Position numbers and translations under genes: made by a program | Shown: positions 17,691 to 26,671 of the stretch, piece after piece | Numbering within the stretch: the first letter of the stretch is position 1 | Layout of the letters: every line of letters starts with the position of its first letter | Notes under the pieces: model-generated | Databases searched by the model: none | The model's input: only the letters and a program-made list of their open reading frames with translations | Told to the model about the DNA's origin: nothing | Assembly (NCBI GenBank): GCA_946549035.1 | Contig: CAMNQH010000005.1 | Coordinates: forward strand, 36,638 to 100,637 | Direction: 5' to 3' | Length of the DNA stretch: 64,000 nt | From: an uncultured Lachnospiraceae bacterium | Lineage (GTDB): Bacteria > Bacillota > Clostridia > Lachnospirales > Lachnospiraceae

Positions 17691-17996
17691 ATGTACGCAA
17701 TTATAGCAACAGGCGGAAAACAGTACAAAGTATCCGAAGGCGATATCATTACCATTGAGAAGCTTGGTTTGGAAGTGGATGAGAAGGTTACTTTTGACGA
17801 TGTGTTAGCCGTCAGCAACGATTCTTTGAAGGTTGGAGCAGATGTAGCCAACGCAACGGTAGAGGGTTCTGTCGTAGCCAACGGCAGAGGTAAGAAAGTG
17901 ATTGTCTATAAGTACAAGAGAAAGACTGGCTATCATAAGAAGAACGGCCACAGACAGTCCTTCACCAAGGTTAAGATTGACAAGATTAATGGCTGA
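17691..17996 (+). CDS. rplU: 50S ribosomal protein bL21
   Basis: Large-subunit protein that binds 23S rRNA near bL20. 101 residues, normal length. Starts [18 protein letters not shown], with the conserved C-terminal [15 protein letters not shown]...TKVKI. ATG 17691 follows AATAGGAGGTGCCAT; the frame extends upstream through the leader but that is not coding. First gene of the L21-Prp-L27 operon. Confidence 0.98.
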   Translation: MYAIIATGGKQYKVSEGDIITIEKLGLEVDEKVTFDDVLAVSNDSLKVGADVANATVEGSVVANGRGKKVIVYKYKRKTGYHKKNGHRQSFTKVKIDKING

Positions 17997-18012
17997 TTGA
18001 TAGGGAACTGTT

Positions 18013-18342
18013 ATGATTCATGTAACGATTTACAAGAAACATGATCAAGAATATGAAGGATTTGACAGTGTCGGACATGCCGGTTATGCCCCGGCGGGAG
18101 AGGATATTGTATGTGCAGGCGTTTCCGCGCTTGTATTAAATACCGTGAATTCCATAGAAGCTTTTACCCATGACAAATATGAGTTGAAGACAAAAGAGGA
18201 ATCCGGCCTTATTTCTTTCCGGTTTCAGGGAGTGGTTTCCGATGCAGGAAGACTTCTTATGAAGTCATTGTTTTTGGGCTTACAGGGAATACAGGAATCT
18301 TATGGCGACGAATATATTTCGTTTTTATACAAGGAGGTGTAA
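18013..18342 (+). CDS. prp: Ribosomal-processing cysteine protease Prp
   Basis: Cysteine protease that removes the N-terminal extension of bL27 before it joins the ribosome. 109 residues. The catalytic pair is exactly placed: H22 in [16 protein letters not shown] and C34 in the same stretch. It stands between rplU and rpmA as in other Firmicutes. The downstream L27 carries the extension that Prp cleaves (see rpmA), so this is a matched enzyme-substrate pair. ATG 18013 begins 16 bases after the rplU stop. Confidence 0.96.
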   Translation: MIHVTIYKKHDQEYEGFDSVGHAGYAPAGEDIVCAGVSALVLNTVNSIEAFTHDKYELKTKEESGLISFRFQGVVSDAGRLLMKSLFLGLQGIQESYGDEYISFLYKEV

Positions 18343-18346
18343 GCGT

Positions 18347-18637
18347 ATGCTGAATATGAATCTTCAATTTTTTGCACATAAAAAGGGAGTTGGTTCTACC
18401 AAGAACGGCAGAGATTCCGAATCTAAGAGATTAGGTGCGAAAAGAGCTGACGGACAATTCGTAAAAGCTGGAAATATCTTATACAGACAGCGGGGAACTA
18501 AGATCCATCCTGGTGTCAATGTTGGAAGAGGCGGAGACGATACCTTATTTGCTAAGGTAGACGGCGTTCTTAGGTTTGAGCGCAAGGGAAGAGACAAAAA
18601 GCAGGCTTCCGTATATCCAGTAGCAAGCAACGAATAA
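18347..18637 (+). CDS. rpmA: 50S ribosomal protein bL27 with cleavable N-terminal extension
   Basis: Large-subunit protein whose N-terminus reaches the peptidyl-transferase centre. The 96-residue precursor begins [16 protein letters not shown]: the Firmicutes-type extension with the Prp cleavage site between F9 and A10, leaving the mature AHKKG start. The remainder ([29 protein letters not shown]) is standard. ATG 18347 is placed nine bases after AAGGAGG, inside a longer frame that starts in prp; a second in-frame ATG at 18356 is too far from the site. A hairpin terminator follows. Confidence 0.97.
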   Translation: MLNMNLQFFAHKKGVGSTKNGRDSESKRLGAKRADGQFVKAGNILYRQRGTKIHPGVNVGRGGDDTLFAKVDGVLRFERKGRDKKQASVYPVASNE

Positions 18638-18647
18638 TAAGACTTGA

Positions 18648-18684
18648 TAGACTCGACTGTTTCAGCCGGGTCTATTGTGTTTTT
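18648..18684 (+). terminator. Rho-independent terminator after rpmA
   Basis: Stem TAGACTCGACT 18648-18658 with AGCCGGGTCTA 18664-18674 (G-U pairs included), loop GTTTC, then TTGTGTTTTTT. It closes the L21-L27 operon. Confidence 0.75.
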
Positions 18685-18736
18685 TGCTGTAGAAAAATTG
18701 TCTGATTTAAGTTACTGTAAAGGGAATAAACAGTAA

Positions 18737-20059
<1,323 letters not shown>

Positions 20060-20107
20060 AAAGATACCATGTGATGCAAGTTATTACATGAAGGAGGAAA
20101 TACTGAT

Positions 20108-20398
20108 ATGACAAGTAAACAGCGAGCCTACTTAAAAGGGCTTTCTACCCATTTGACGCCTATTTTTCAAGTGGGAAAGGCAAGTTTAACACCTGAATTT
20201 TCCATGGCGGTGGATGAAGCGCTGGAAAAAAGGGAATTGATCAAACTGTCTGTACTAAAAAACTGCTTTGACGATCCTGGTGAAATAGCAGAGACCTTGG
20301 CGGGACGTACGCATTCGTCGGTCGTCCATGTCATCGGCAAAAAAATTATTTTATACCGTCCTTCCAAAAAGGATCCGAAAATTCAACTGCCAGGGTAA
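20108..20398 (+). CDS. yhbY: CRM-domain RNA-binding protein YhbY
   Basis: Small RNA-binding protein of 96 residues with a single CRM domain (QRAYLKGLSTHLTPIFQVGKASLTP), associated with pre-50S particles in E. coli. ATG follows AAGGAGGAAATACTGAT. It lies between obgE and nadD, its usual place in Firmicutes, and probably helps ribosome assembly along with its neighbours Obg and RsfS. Confidence 0.93.
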   Translation: MTSKQRAYLKGLSTHLTPIFQVGKASLTPEFSMAVDEALEKRELIKLSVLKNCFDDPGEIAETLAGRTHSSVVHVIGKKIILYRPSKKDPKIQLPG

Positions 20399-20412
20399 CG
20401 GAGGTGCGTCCT

Positions 20413-21051
20413 GTGAATGAAAAACAAAAAAGAACCGGCATTATGGGCGGAGCGTTTGATCCCATTCATTACGGGCATTTATTGATTGCTGAAAATGCAG
20501 CCGCCCAATATCAACTGGATCAGGTTATTTTCATTCCCAGCGGGCATTCGCCCCATAAAACCAAACAGCATATGACGGAAGCGGCTCATCGCTGCGAAAT
20601 GATACGCCTTGCCATTTGGGACAATCCTTGCTTTGACTTATCCCTGTTTGAGATTCATTCCACCGGTATCAATTATACGTACCGGACCTTGGAAGGGCTG
20701 AAGGAACAATATTCCAAGGACATGTTTTTTTTCATCATGGGAGGAGATTCTTTGCAGGATTTCAGCCATTGGAAGTACCCCAGAAGAATTCTGGACGCCT
20801 CCTGCATTTTGGCGGCGGTACGGGATGATGTAGACGGCAGTAATTTTGAACAGCAAAAGGATGAGCTGAACGCCTGGTATGGCAGAGAACGGATCTTTCG
20901 GCTGAATACCCCAAACGTTTCCGTATCTTCCAAAATTATCCGGGAGAGAGCAGGAAGCGGGAGAACGATACGTTATATGCTGCCGGAACCGGTAAGACAT
21001 TATATCATGGAACATCAACTATACGACGGAACGGCTAAGGCCGGACTGTAA
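20413..21051 (+). CDS. nadD: Nicotinate-nucleotide adenylyltransferase
   Basis: Adenylates nicotinate mononucleotide to deamido-NAD in NAD synthesis. About 212 residues with the nucleotidyltransferase signature GGAFDPIHYGHLLIAE and the C-terminal SSKIIRERAGSGRTIRYMLPEPVRHYI (the ISSTxIR motif in altered form). I place the start at GTG 20413, eight bases after GGAGG; the frame's first GTG (20404) overlaps that site. Followed by yqeK after 17 bases. Confidence 0.94.
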   Translation: MNEKQKRTGIMGGAFDPIHYGHLLIAENAAAQYQLDQVIFIPSGHSPHKTKQHMTEAAHRCEMIRLAIWDNPCFDLSLFEIHSTGINYTYRTLEGLKEQYSKDMFFFIMGGDSLQDFSHWKYPRRILDASCILAAVRDDVDGSNFEQQKDELNAWYGRERIFRLNTPNVSVSSKIIRERAGSGRTIRYMLPEPVRHYIMEHQLYDGTAKAGL

Positions 21052-21068
21052 TATAAGGAATCAGCCAT

Positions 21069-21650
21069 ATGAAACGAATAGATATTGAGAAAAAGCTTCG
21101 GAAAGAATTAGATAAAGAACGTTATCGCCATACCATGGGGGTGATGTATACCGCCGCCTCCCTGGCTATGGCCCATGGAGGAGACGTGGAAAAAGCCATG
21201 ACGGCGGGACTGCTTCATGACTGTGCAAAATGTATCCCCAATGATAAAAAAATGCAGCTTTGCATCAAAAATAAAATCGAGATTACCCCCTATGAACAAA
21301 GAAGCCCTTTCTTACTTCATGCAAAATTAGGGGCATATCTAGCCAGAGAGCAGTATGGGATTAAGGATCTGGAAATTCTCCATGCCATTAAAGTGCACAC
21401 CACAGGCGCCCCCTACATGAATCTCTTGGACAAAATCATTTATATAGCCGATTATATTGAACCAAATCGTGATAAAGCGCCGGATCTGCCTAACGTGAGA
21501 GTGGCAGCCTTTCAGGACTTAAATGAAACCATGAAGATCATCTTAGAAGATACCCTGGAGTACTTAAAGGAAGGAAAAGGGGGAGAGCTTGATCCTATGA
21601 CAGTAAAAGCTTATGAGTATTTCACTCGAAGCAATCAGGAAGAAGAGTGA
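21069..21650 (+). CDS. yqeK: YqeK-family HD phosphohydrolase (symmetrical Ap4A hydrolase type)
   Basis: HD-domain metallo-phosphohydrolase of 193 residues; characterised YqeK proteins hydrolyse diadenosine tetraphosphate to two ADP. The HD set is intact: H in RYRHTMGV, HD in GLLHDCAKCIP, then SPFLLHAKLG, KVHTTG and the aspartate of IYIADYIEPNR. It follows nadD and precedes rsfS as in most Firmicutes. AAGGAATCAGCCAT precedes the ATG. Confidence 0.93.
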   Translation: MKRIDIEKKLRKELDKERYRHTMGVMYTAASLAMAHGGDVEKAMTAGLLHDCAKCIPNDKKMQLCIKNKIEITPYEQRSPFLLHAKLGAYLAREQYGIKDLEILHAIKVHTTGAPYMNLLDKIIYIADYIEPNRDKAPDLPNVRVAAFQDLNETMKIILEDTLEYLKEGKGGELDPMTVKAYEYFTRSNQEEE

Positions 21651-21674
21651 AAGAGTGAGAGTCAGGAGGTAGAA

Positions 21675-22025
21675 ATGACAGAATCAAGAGAATTAGCCAA
21701 AGCTGCCTGTAATGCCTTAAATGAGAAAAAGGCAGAGGATATCCGTATCATTGATATCAGTGAAATATCCGTTTTGGCGGATTACTTTATTATTGCAAAC
21801 GGTACGAATCCAAACCAAATACAGGCTATGGTAGACGCTGTGGAAGAGGCGTTGTCAAAAATTGGCCATTCGGCAAAACAAATTGAAGGAAACCGCCAAT
21901 CCAGTTGGGTATTGATGGACTATGGCGATATCATTGTCCATGTATTTTCCCGGGAGGACCGTCTGTTCTATGACTTAGAGCGTATCTGGCGGGATGGGAA
22001 AGCATTGGATATGGATTCCCTATAA
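21675..22025 (+). CDS. rsfS: Ribosome silencing factor RsfS
   Basis: Binds uL14 on the 50S subunit and blocks subunit joining when nutrients are limiting. 116 residues with the family core VLADYFIIANGTNPNQIQAM, WVLMDYGDIIVHVF and FYDLERIWRD. ATG 21675 follows AGGAGGTAGAA. Last gene of the obg-yhbY-nadD-yqeK-rsfS run; a terminator hairpin shared with convergent lexA follows. Confidence 0.95.
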   Translation: MTESRELAKAACNALNEKKAEDIRIIDISEISVLADYFIIANGTNPNQIQAMVDAVEEALSKIGHSAKQIEGNRQSSWVLMDYGDIIVHVFSREDRLFYDLERIWRDGKALDMDSL

Positions 22026-22051
22026 ACCTGCGGGTGGATCCTGCAGGCTCT

Positions 22052-22095
22052 AAAGCCCCATTGACATTTGAAATGCCAGTGAGGCTTTCTTTTCT
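22052..22095. terminator. Hairpin terminator between convergent rsfS and lexA
   Basis: AAAGCC 22052-22057 pairs with GGCTTT 22083-22088; the stem continues through CCATTG/CCAGTG with wobble and a mismatch, and the inner CATTTGAAATG is itself palindromic. TCTTTTCTT follows on the plus strand, so it fits best as the rsfS terminator but may serve both genes. Confidence 0.65.
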
Positions 22096-22134
22096 TGTAT
22101 GATTGGCCCGTCACAGTCCGCCGGGGGATTTCCC

Positions 22135-22752
22135 TTAGGAGAAGAAGCGGAAAATGCCAAATACTTTTCCAAGAATCTCTACCTGATCTACAATAATCGG
22201 ATCCATGGTATCATTTTCCGGCTGCAGGCGGTAATGCCCCTCTTCCTTAAAAAATGTTTTAACGGTGGCGGAGTCCTCCACCAAGGCTACCACCATATCC
22301 CCGTTTTGTGCATCGGACTGTTTCTGCACCAGAATATTGTCTCCGTCAAAAATCCCGGCATTTATCATGCTTTCCCCTTTGACTTTCAGCATGAAGGTCT
22401 CTGCATTGGGCATGTATTCCGCTGGAATTGGGAAGTAATTCTCTATGTTTTCTACAGCCAATAAAGGCTGGCCGGCTGCCACGCGCCCGATTAAGGGAAC
22501 GTTTACTACCTCCCGCCTTAACAGGTTAAAGTTGTCGTCAATAATCTCAATCGCCCTGGGCTTTGTGGGATCTCTGCGGATGTATCCGTTCTTCTCCAAT
22601 GTCTCTAAGTGAGAGTGGACAGAAGAGGTTGACTTTAGATGAACCGCTTCACAAATATCCCGTACAGCCGGAGGATATCCTTTATTTAAGATTTCACTTT
22701 TTATGAATTCCAAAATCTCCCGCTGTTTTTCGCTAATCTTTCCGTATGCCAT
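22135..22752 (-). CDS. lexA: SOS-response repressor LexA
   Basis: Transcriptional repressor of DNA-damage genes, inactivated by RecA-stimulated self-cleavage. 205 residues: winged helix N-terminal domain ([31 protein letters not shown]) and a C-terminal S24 peptidase domain. Cleavage site A93-G94 ([10 protein letters not shown]), nucleophile S128 ([10 protein letters not shown]) and general base K165 (SATVKTF) are all present. It is the only minus-strand gene in the first 25.9 kb. Two overlapping SOS-box-like sites lie in its promoter, indicating autoregulation. Confidence 0.97.
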   Translation of the reverse strand: MAYGKISEKQREILEFIKSEILNKGYPPAVRDICEAVHLKSTSSVHSHLETLEKNGYIRRDPTKPRAIEIIDDNFNLLRREVVNVPLIGRVAAGQPLLAVENIENYFPIPAEYMPNAETFMLKVKGESMINAGIFDGDNILVQKQSDAQNGDMVVALVEDSATVKTFFKEEGHYRLQPENDTMDPIIVDQVEILGKVFGIFRFFS

Positions 22753-22825
22753 AAAAATCCTCCTTACAATGATACACTTAATATTGTTGTCTTACCTGTT
22801 TTTCACCTGCCGTATATCAATTATA

Positions 22826-22877
22826 AGTATAGCACACATATAGGAAGAAAGTAAACATATATTCGAAAATTTGTTCG
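22826..22877 (-). promoter_or_regulatory. lexA promoter with two overlapping SOS boxes
   Basis: Read on the minus strand: CGAACAAATTTTCG (22877-22864) and CGAATATATGTTTA (22865-22852), both close to the Firmicutes LexA consensus CGAACNNNNGTTCG. The second overlaps a candidate -35 TTTACT (22855-22850), followed at 18 bases by -10 TATACT (22831-22826). Arrangement is as expected for LexA self-repression. Confidence 0.7.
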
Positions 22878-22939
22878 TTTTTTTGCTTTCCTGTTTTTAA
22901 ATGCAAATTTCATGGATTATGTTTTTTCGGCAAATGCTG

Positions 22940-22968
22940 TTGTTTTTTGCAGCGTTTTTGACTATAAT
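22940..22968 (+). promoter_or_regulatory. Sigma-A-like promoter of the plsC gene
   Basis: TTGTTT 22940-22945, 17-base spacer, TATAAT 22963-22968, 30 bases before the ATG at 22998. It diverges from the lexA promoter; the SOS boxes are 63 bases upstream of this -35, so LexA control of plsC is not required by the layout. Confidence 0.65.
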
Positions 22969-22997
22969 AGAGAGTGCGGGTAAGGAGAGAAGAGAGT

Positions 22998-23726
22998 ATG
23001 CTTAGATTTTTATATGTAATATTTATGAATTTATTCCGGGCGCCCTACATGATTCCCAAGATGCGGTACCAGGCGAATCACCCGGAAAAGTATTCTGAAT
23101 TAAAGCGTTACAATTTGGTGCGTCATGCAATTACCTTAATGAAGCGCAGCGGACGGATTCATACCCGTTCTTATGGGGAAGAAAATCTTCCCAGTGAAGC
23201 CGGGTATGTGATGTATCCCAATCACCAGGGAAAGTACGATGCCTTAGGGATTATGATTTCTCACAAAGAGCCTTGCTCCTTTGTGATGGACAAGAAGAAA
23301 TCACACACCCTTCTGGTAAGCGAGATCGTTGACCTTGTGCAGGGAAAGCGTATGGATATTCATGATGTGCGTCAGGCTATGACCGTTATCAATGAGATTT
23401 CCCATGAAGTGAAGGACGGAAGGAAATATATTGTTTTTCCGGAGGGAGGCTATGAATTCAATAAAAAGAACAGCATGGGAGAGTTTAAGCCCGGAAGCTT
23501 CAAGTGCGCGGTAAAAGCCAAGGCCCCCATCGTTCCGGTGGCTTTGATTGATTCTTACAAGGTATTCAACAGCTTTTCCTTTGGAAAAGTGACAACCCAG
23601 GTACATTTTCTGAAGCCTCTTTATTATGAAGAATATAAGGGGTTACGGACGGTAGATATTGCAGAGATTGTGAAAAAACGGATCGCTGAGGTTTTGGCGC
23701 AATACAGTTTTGCAAAGCTTTATTGA
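22998..23726 (+). CDS. plsC: 1-acyl-sn-glycerol-3-phosphate acyltransferase family protein
   Basis: Membrane-associated acyltransferase of about 242 residues that would acylate lysophosphatidate to phosphatidate in phospholipid synthesis. The HX4D motif is YPNHQGKYDALG and the glycerophosphate-binding motif is VFPEGGYEF; VPVALIDSYKV is the fourth block. An N-terminal hydrophobic stretch (LRFLYVIFMNLF) may anchor it. ATG 22998 is preceded by AAGGAG at ten bases. PlsC-superfamily members can also have other acyl acceptors, so the symbol is by family. Confidence 0.85.
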   Translation: MLRFLYVIFMNLFRAPYMIPKMRYQANHPEKYSELKRYNLVRHAITLMKRSGRIHTRSYGEENLPSEAGYVMYPNHQGKYDALGIMISHKEPCSFVMDKKKSHTLLVSEIVDLVQGKRMDIHDVRQAMTVINEISHEVKDGRKYIVFPEGGYEFNKKNSMGEFKPGSFKCAVKAKAPIVPVALIDSYKVFNSFSFGKVTTQVHFLKPLYYEEYKGLRTVDIAEIVKKRIAEVLAQYSFAKLY

Positions 23727-23742
23727 GAATGGGAGGGCATAT

Positions 23743-24276
23743 ATGAAAGATTTTTTAATTGTAGTCGACATGCAAAAGGATTTTATTGACGGGGCTCTTG
23801 GCACCAAAGAAGCGGAAGGAATTGTTTTACGGGTTGTGGAGCTGGTGAAAAATTTTCCGGGGGAGATTCTTTTCACCAGAGATACCCATACAAAGGATTA
23901 TTTGTCTACGGCGGAAGGGAAAAAGCTTCCGGTAGAGCACTGTATTTTGGGAACTGCAGGATGGGAGCTTCATCCTGCGTTAGAGAAAATCCGAAAGGAC
24001 AAAGAGCTGCCAGTGTTTGACAAAGGGACCTTTGGCTCCAAAGAATTGGCCCTTTATTTGCAGGAAAAACAAGAAGCCTGCGGGATTTCATCCATAACCT
24101 TATGCGGTCTTTGCACCGATATTTGTGTGATTTCCAATGCTTTGCTCATCAAAGCATTTGTGCCGGAAGTACCGGTTCGGGTTTTTGCGTCCTGTTGTGC
24201 AGGCGTTACCCCAAAGAGCCATGAAAATGCTCTGGAAGCCATGAGCATGTGTCAAATTGACGTGATAAAGGAGTAA
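23743..24276 (+). CDS. Isochorismatase-family cysteine hydrolase (nicotinamidase-like)
   Basis: A 177-residue cytosolic hydrolase. The catalytic triad of the family is visible: D9 in [12 protein letters not shown], a lysine in the FDKGTFGS region, and the cysteine in [15 protein letters not shown]. The metal-site segment [11 protein letters not shown] together with HC is like that of nicotinamidases, which convert nicotinamide to nicotinate; nadD is 3 kb upstream, consistent with but not proof of an NAD salvage role. ATG 23743 follows GGGAGGGCATAT. Followed after four bases by dtd. Confidence 0.86.
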   Translation: MKDFLIVVDMQKDFIDGALGTKEAEGIVLRVVELVKNFPGEILFTRDTHTKDYLSTAEGKKLPVEHCILGTAGWELHPALEKIRKDKELPVFDKGTFGSKELALYLQEKQEACGISSITLCGLCTDICVISNALLIKAFVPEVPVRVFASCCAGVTPKSHENALEAMSMCQIDVIKE

Positions 24277-24280
24277 TCTT

Positions 24281-24730
24281 ATGAAATTTGTAATACAGCG
24301 AGTATCAGAAGCATCTGTCGCCATTGAAGGAAAAATTGCAGGAGAAATACAACAGGGATATCTGGTTTTCATTGGAATTTCAAAGGAAGATTCCAAAGAG
24401 ATCGCCGATAAAATGATTCGTAAGCTTATTGGCCTTCGTATTTTTGAAGACGAAAACGGAAAGACAAATCTGGCTTTGAAGGACGTTTCGGGCCAATTAT
24501 TGTTAATTTCCCAATTCACCTTATATGCAGATTGTAAAAAAGGCAACCGTCCCTCCTTTATCAATGCCGGGGGCCCAGAAGAAGCCCAGGAATTATACGA
24601 CTATATTGTTGCATCATGCAAAAACGAAGTCTCCGTGGTTCAAACCGGCGAATTCGGTGCAGACATGAAGGTGTCCTTATGCAATGACGGGCCCTTTACC
24701 ATTGTGCTGGATTCCCAGCAGTTATCGTAA
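24281..24730 (+). CDS. dtd: D-aminoacyl-tRNA deacylase
   Basis: Removes D-amino acids (and glycine from tRNA-Ala) mischarged on tRNA. 149 residues, normal length. Conserved [17 protein letters not shown] start, [19 protein letters not shown] (SQFTL motif) and the [13 protein letters not shown] region; the C-terminal [19 protein letters not shown] is the second active-site motif (Gly-cisPro type). ATG follows AAGGAGTAATCTT, four bases after the preceding stop. Confidence 0.96.
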   Translation: MKFVIQRVSEASVAIEGKIAGEIQQGYLVFIGISKEDSKEIADKMIRKLIGLRIFEDENGKTNLALKDVSGQLLLISQFTLYADCKKGNRPSFINAGGPEEAQELYDYIVASCKNEVSVVQTGEFGADMKVSLCNDGPFTIVLDSQQLS

Positions 24731-24769
24731 CAAAATAAGTGTCCTGAGAGAGTGGAATAAGTACATATC

Positions 24770-24805
24770 TATCAGTTCGCGAAATGTTGATTTTGCGAAC
24801 TGATA
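24770..24805 (+). promoter_or_regulatory. 15-bp hairpin abutting the ribosome binding site of the recombinase gene
   Basis: TATCAGTTCGCGAAA (24770-24784) pairs with TTTTGCGAACTGATA (24791-24805), one G-U pair, six-base loop. Its last base touches AAGGAGG (24805-24811). No U-tract follows, so it is not a typical dtd terminator. It may act on translation or mRNA stability, or as a DNA palindrome bound by a regulator. Confidence 0.6.
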
Positions 24806-24816
24806 AGGAGGTTTTT

Positions 24817-25902
24817 ATGGAATACACCCAACAAATCAATTTGGAAAACAAACGTAAGCTGAACCTTCTATTAAAAGAGCTTCCTAAATTCTGCAGTGAT
24901 TATTTCAGATATTTAGATACCAGGAATACATCCTCCAGAACGCGGTTGGCATATGCCTATGACCTGCGGTTATTTTTTCAGTTTATACAACAAAACAATC
25001 CGGTTTATAAGGACAAGGCGATGCATGAGATTCCCATTTCTCTGTTAGATCAGCTGACCTCCACGGATATTGAAGAATACCTGGCGTATTTATCCTTTTA
25101 TGAAAATTTGGAGGGAACGGAAAAAACCAATGGGGAAAAAGGAAAAGCCAGAAAATTATCGGCCCTTCGCACCATGTACAACTACTTCTACAAAAAGGAA
25201 TTTATTACTACCAATCCCCCCTCTATGATTGAAACGCCAAAGAAGCACAAAGAAAATATTGTTCATTTAGATAAGGATGAGGTTGCCGATTTGATTACCG
25301 CCGCGGAAAGCGGAAGCTCTATGACGGCCAAGCAGCTGGCTCTTCATGAGAAAACAAAATACCGGGATACTGCTATCCTGACGCTTCTTTTGGGAACCGG
25401 GATACGTGTATCGGAATTGGTGGGCTTGGATGTAAAAGATGTGAATTTTAAATATCAATGCATCCGTGTAGTCCGGAAAGGCGGAAATGAATCTACCGTT
25501 TATTTTGGGGATGAAGTATCTGCCGCGCTGCTGGAATATTTGGAATTGGAACGGGATAAAATTGCGGAAAAATCAAGCCAGGAGCATGGGGAAGCCTTGT
25601 TTTTATCCTTAAAATATACCCGTCTAACTACTCGCGCCGTGGAGAAGCTGGTAAAAAAATACAGTGGGGCTGCGAATATAAATAAAAAAATTACCCCTCA
25701 TAAGCTGCGAAGTACCTACGGTACAAATTTATATAAAGAAACCGGCGATATCTATCTGGTAGCCGACGCCTTAGGGCATAAAAGCGTGGAAACTACCAGG
25801 CAGCATTACGCAGCGACGGACGATGAACGCCGCCGTCTGGCAGGAAGCTTTTCCGGCAGTATTTTTCAAAAGCATCAAAAAGAAGGAGACACGTCCCCCT
25901 AA
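24817..25902 (+). CDS. Tyrosine recombinase (XerC/XerD-type)
   Basis: Site-specific recombinase of 361 residues. The N-terminal SAM-like core-binding domain (FCSDYFRYLDTRNTSSRTR) precedes the catalytic domain with the RKHRH-Y set: R in LGTGIRVSELVGL, K in VRKGGNES, HxxR in TPHKLRSTYGT, H in ALGHKSVETTRQHYA and the Tyr in the same stretch. No excisionase, att repeats or mobile cargo are near, and it lies at a point where gene orientation flips, so a housekeeping role (chromosome dimer resolution) is plausible but inferred. ATG 24817 has AAGGAGG upstream; an earlier in-frame ATG (24784) falls inside the hairpin. Confidence 0.88.
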   Translation: MEYTQQINLENKRKLNLLLKELPKFCSDYFRYLDTRNTSSRTRLAYAYDLRLFFQFIQQNNPVYKDKAMHEIPISLLDQLTSTDIEEYLAYLSFYENLEGTEKTNGEKGKARKLSALRTMYNYFYKKEFITTNPPSMIETPKKHKENIVHLDKDEVADLITAAESGSSMTAKQLALHEKTKYRDTAILTLLLGTGIRVSELVGLDVKDVNFKYQCIRVVRKGGNESTVYFGDEVSAALLEYLELERDKIAEKSSQEHGEALFLSLKYTRLTTRAVEKLVKKYSGAANINKKITPHKLRSTYGTNLYKETGDIYLVADALGHKSVETTRQHYAATDDERRRLAGSFSGSIFQKHQKEGDTSP

Positions 25903-25918
25903 TCTCACGTGTCTCCTT
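25883..25918. terminator. Hairpin at the convergent junction after the recombinase gene
   Basis: AAGGAGACACGT 25883-25894 and ACGTGTCTCCTT 25907-25918 are perfect reverse complements, loop of 12 bases that contains the TAA stop. T-rich sequence follows on the plus strand (TTTCAATTAAA). Likely bidirectional terminator where plus and minus genes meet. Confidence 0.75.
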
Positions 25919-25957
25919 TCAATTAAATGCGTATTTTATTTAAATGCTTATTCCATT

Positions 25958-26590
25958 CTAAAGACTTCCCAGCTTACGCAGTTCTAAACACTTCAATATG
26001 AGATCTACGCAGCCTTCGATTCCAAACTGGCTGCTGTCTAAAGAAAGATGATAACTTCTGCTGTCGCCCCACTTTTTGCTGGAATAATAATTATAATAGC
26101 TTGCACGTTTTTTATCCGTCTTATGCATCATATCCCGGGCCTTCTCCGGAGTCCAGCCATACGTATCCGCTAAATGTTTCATACGGAATTCTTCGGAAGC
26201 GTGTACAAATACGCTCAGGCAGTTTTTATATTCCGATAAAGCATAGTCCGCGCACCGTCCTACAATAATGCAGGATTCTTTTTCAGCCAAATTTTTAATG
26301 CTGTCAAACTGTGCCAGAAAAACTTTATGATTCAGCGGCATATCTAAATAGGAAGACGCCGTATAACCGCTGACGGAATATGTATCCATAACCAGGGAAT
26401 ATAAAAAACTATTGGTGGGCTTTTCATCATGATTATGAAAAATCTCTTCACACAAACCGCTTTCCTTTGCTGCCAACTGTAAGAGTTCTTTGTCGTAACA
26501 CTTGATTCCCAGACGTTCGGAAAGCATTCTTCCAATATCCATCCCCCCGCTTCCATACTCTCGTCCAATTGTAATTACATAATTACCCAT
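25958..26590 (-). CDS. Cytidylate kinase-like family protein
   Basis: P-loop protein of about 210 residues of the cytidylate kinase-like family. The phosphate-binding loop is ITIGREYGSGGMDIGRML, with a conserved downstream CYDKELLQLAA and an arginine-containing lid region (MHKTDKKRASYYNYYSSKKWGD). SIIVGRCADYAL-like sequence (CIIVGRCADYAL) is typical. True CMP kinase (Cmk) is usually a different gene near rpsA, so the substrate is uncertain. I used ATG 26590 with AGGTGG eight bases upstream rather than GTG 26602. It has its own promoter and no tightly linked partner. Confidence 0.82.
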   Translation of the reverse strand: MGNYVITIGREYGSGGMDIGRMLSERLGIKCYDKELLQLAAKESGLCEEIFHNHDEKPTNSFLYSLVMDTYSVSGYTASSYLDMPLNHKVFLAQFDSIKNLAEKESCIIVGRCADYALSEYKNCLSVFVHASEEFRMKHLADTYGWTPEKARDMMHKTDKKRASYYNYYSSKKWGDSRSYHLSLDSSQFGIEGCVDLILKCLELRKLGSL

Positions 26591-26634
26591 AGTAAATCCC
26601 ACCTTTCCAGTTCAAACACTTTTATATTATTGTC

Positions 26635-26663
26635 ATTATACCATAAATATCTTTAAATGTATA
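26635..26663 (-). promoter_or_regulatory. Promoter of the cytidylate kinase-like gene
   Basis: On the minus strand TATACA (26663-26658), 17-base spacer, TATAAT (26640-26635), 45 bases before ATG 26590. Confidence 0.6.
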
Positions 26664-26671
26664 TACAATTT

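Noticed and set aside
24770..24805. LexA box upstream of the recombinase
   Set aside because: GCGAAC and GTTCGC occur, but not with SOS-box spacing or orientation; the structure is a long hairpin instead.
24817..25902. Integrase of a mobile element
   Set aside because: No cargo, excisionase, tRNA target or flanking direct repeats; neighbours on both sides are core genes.
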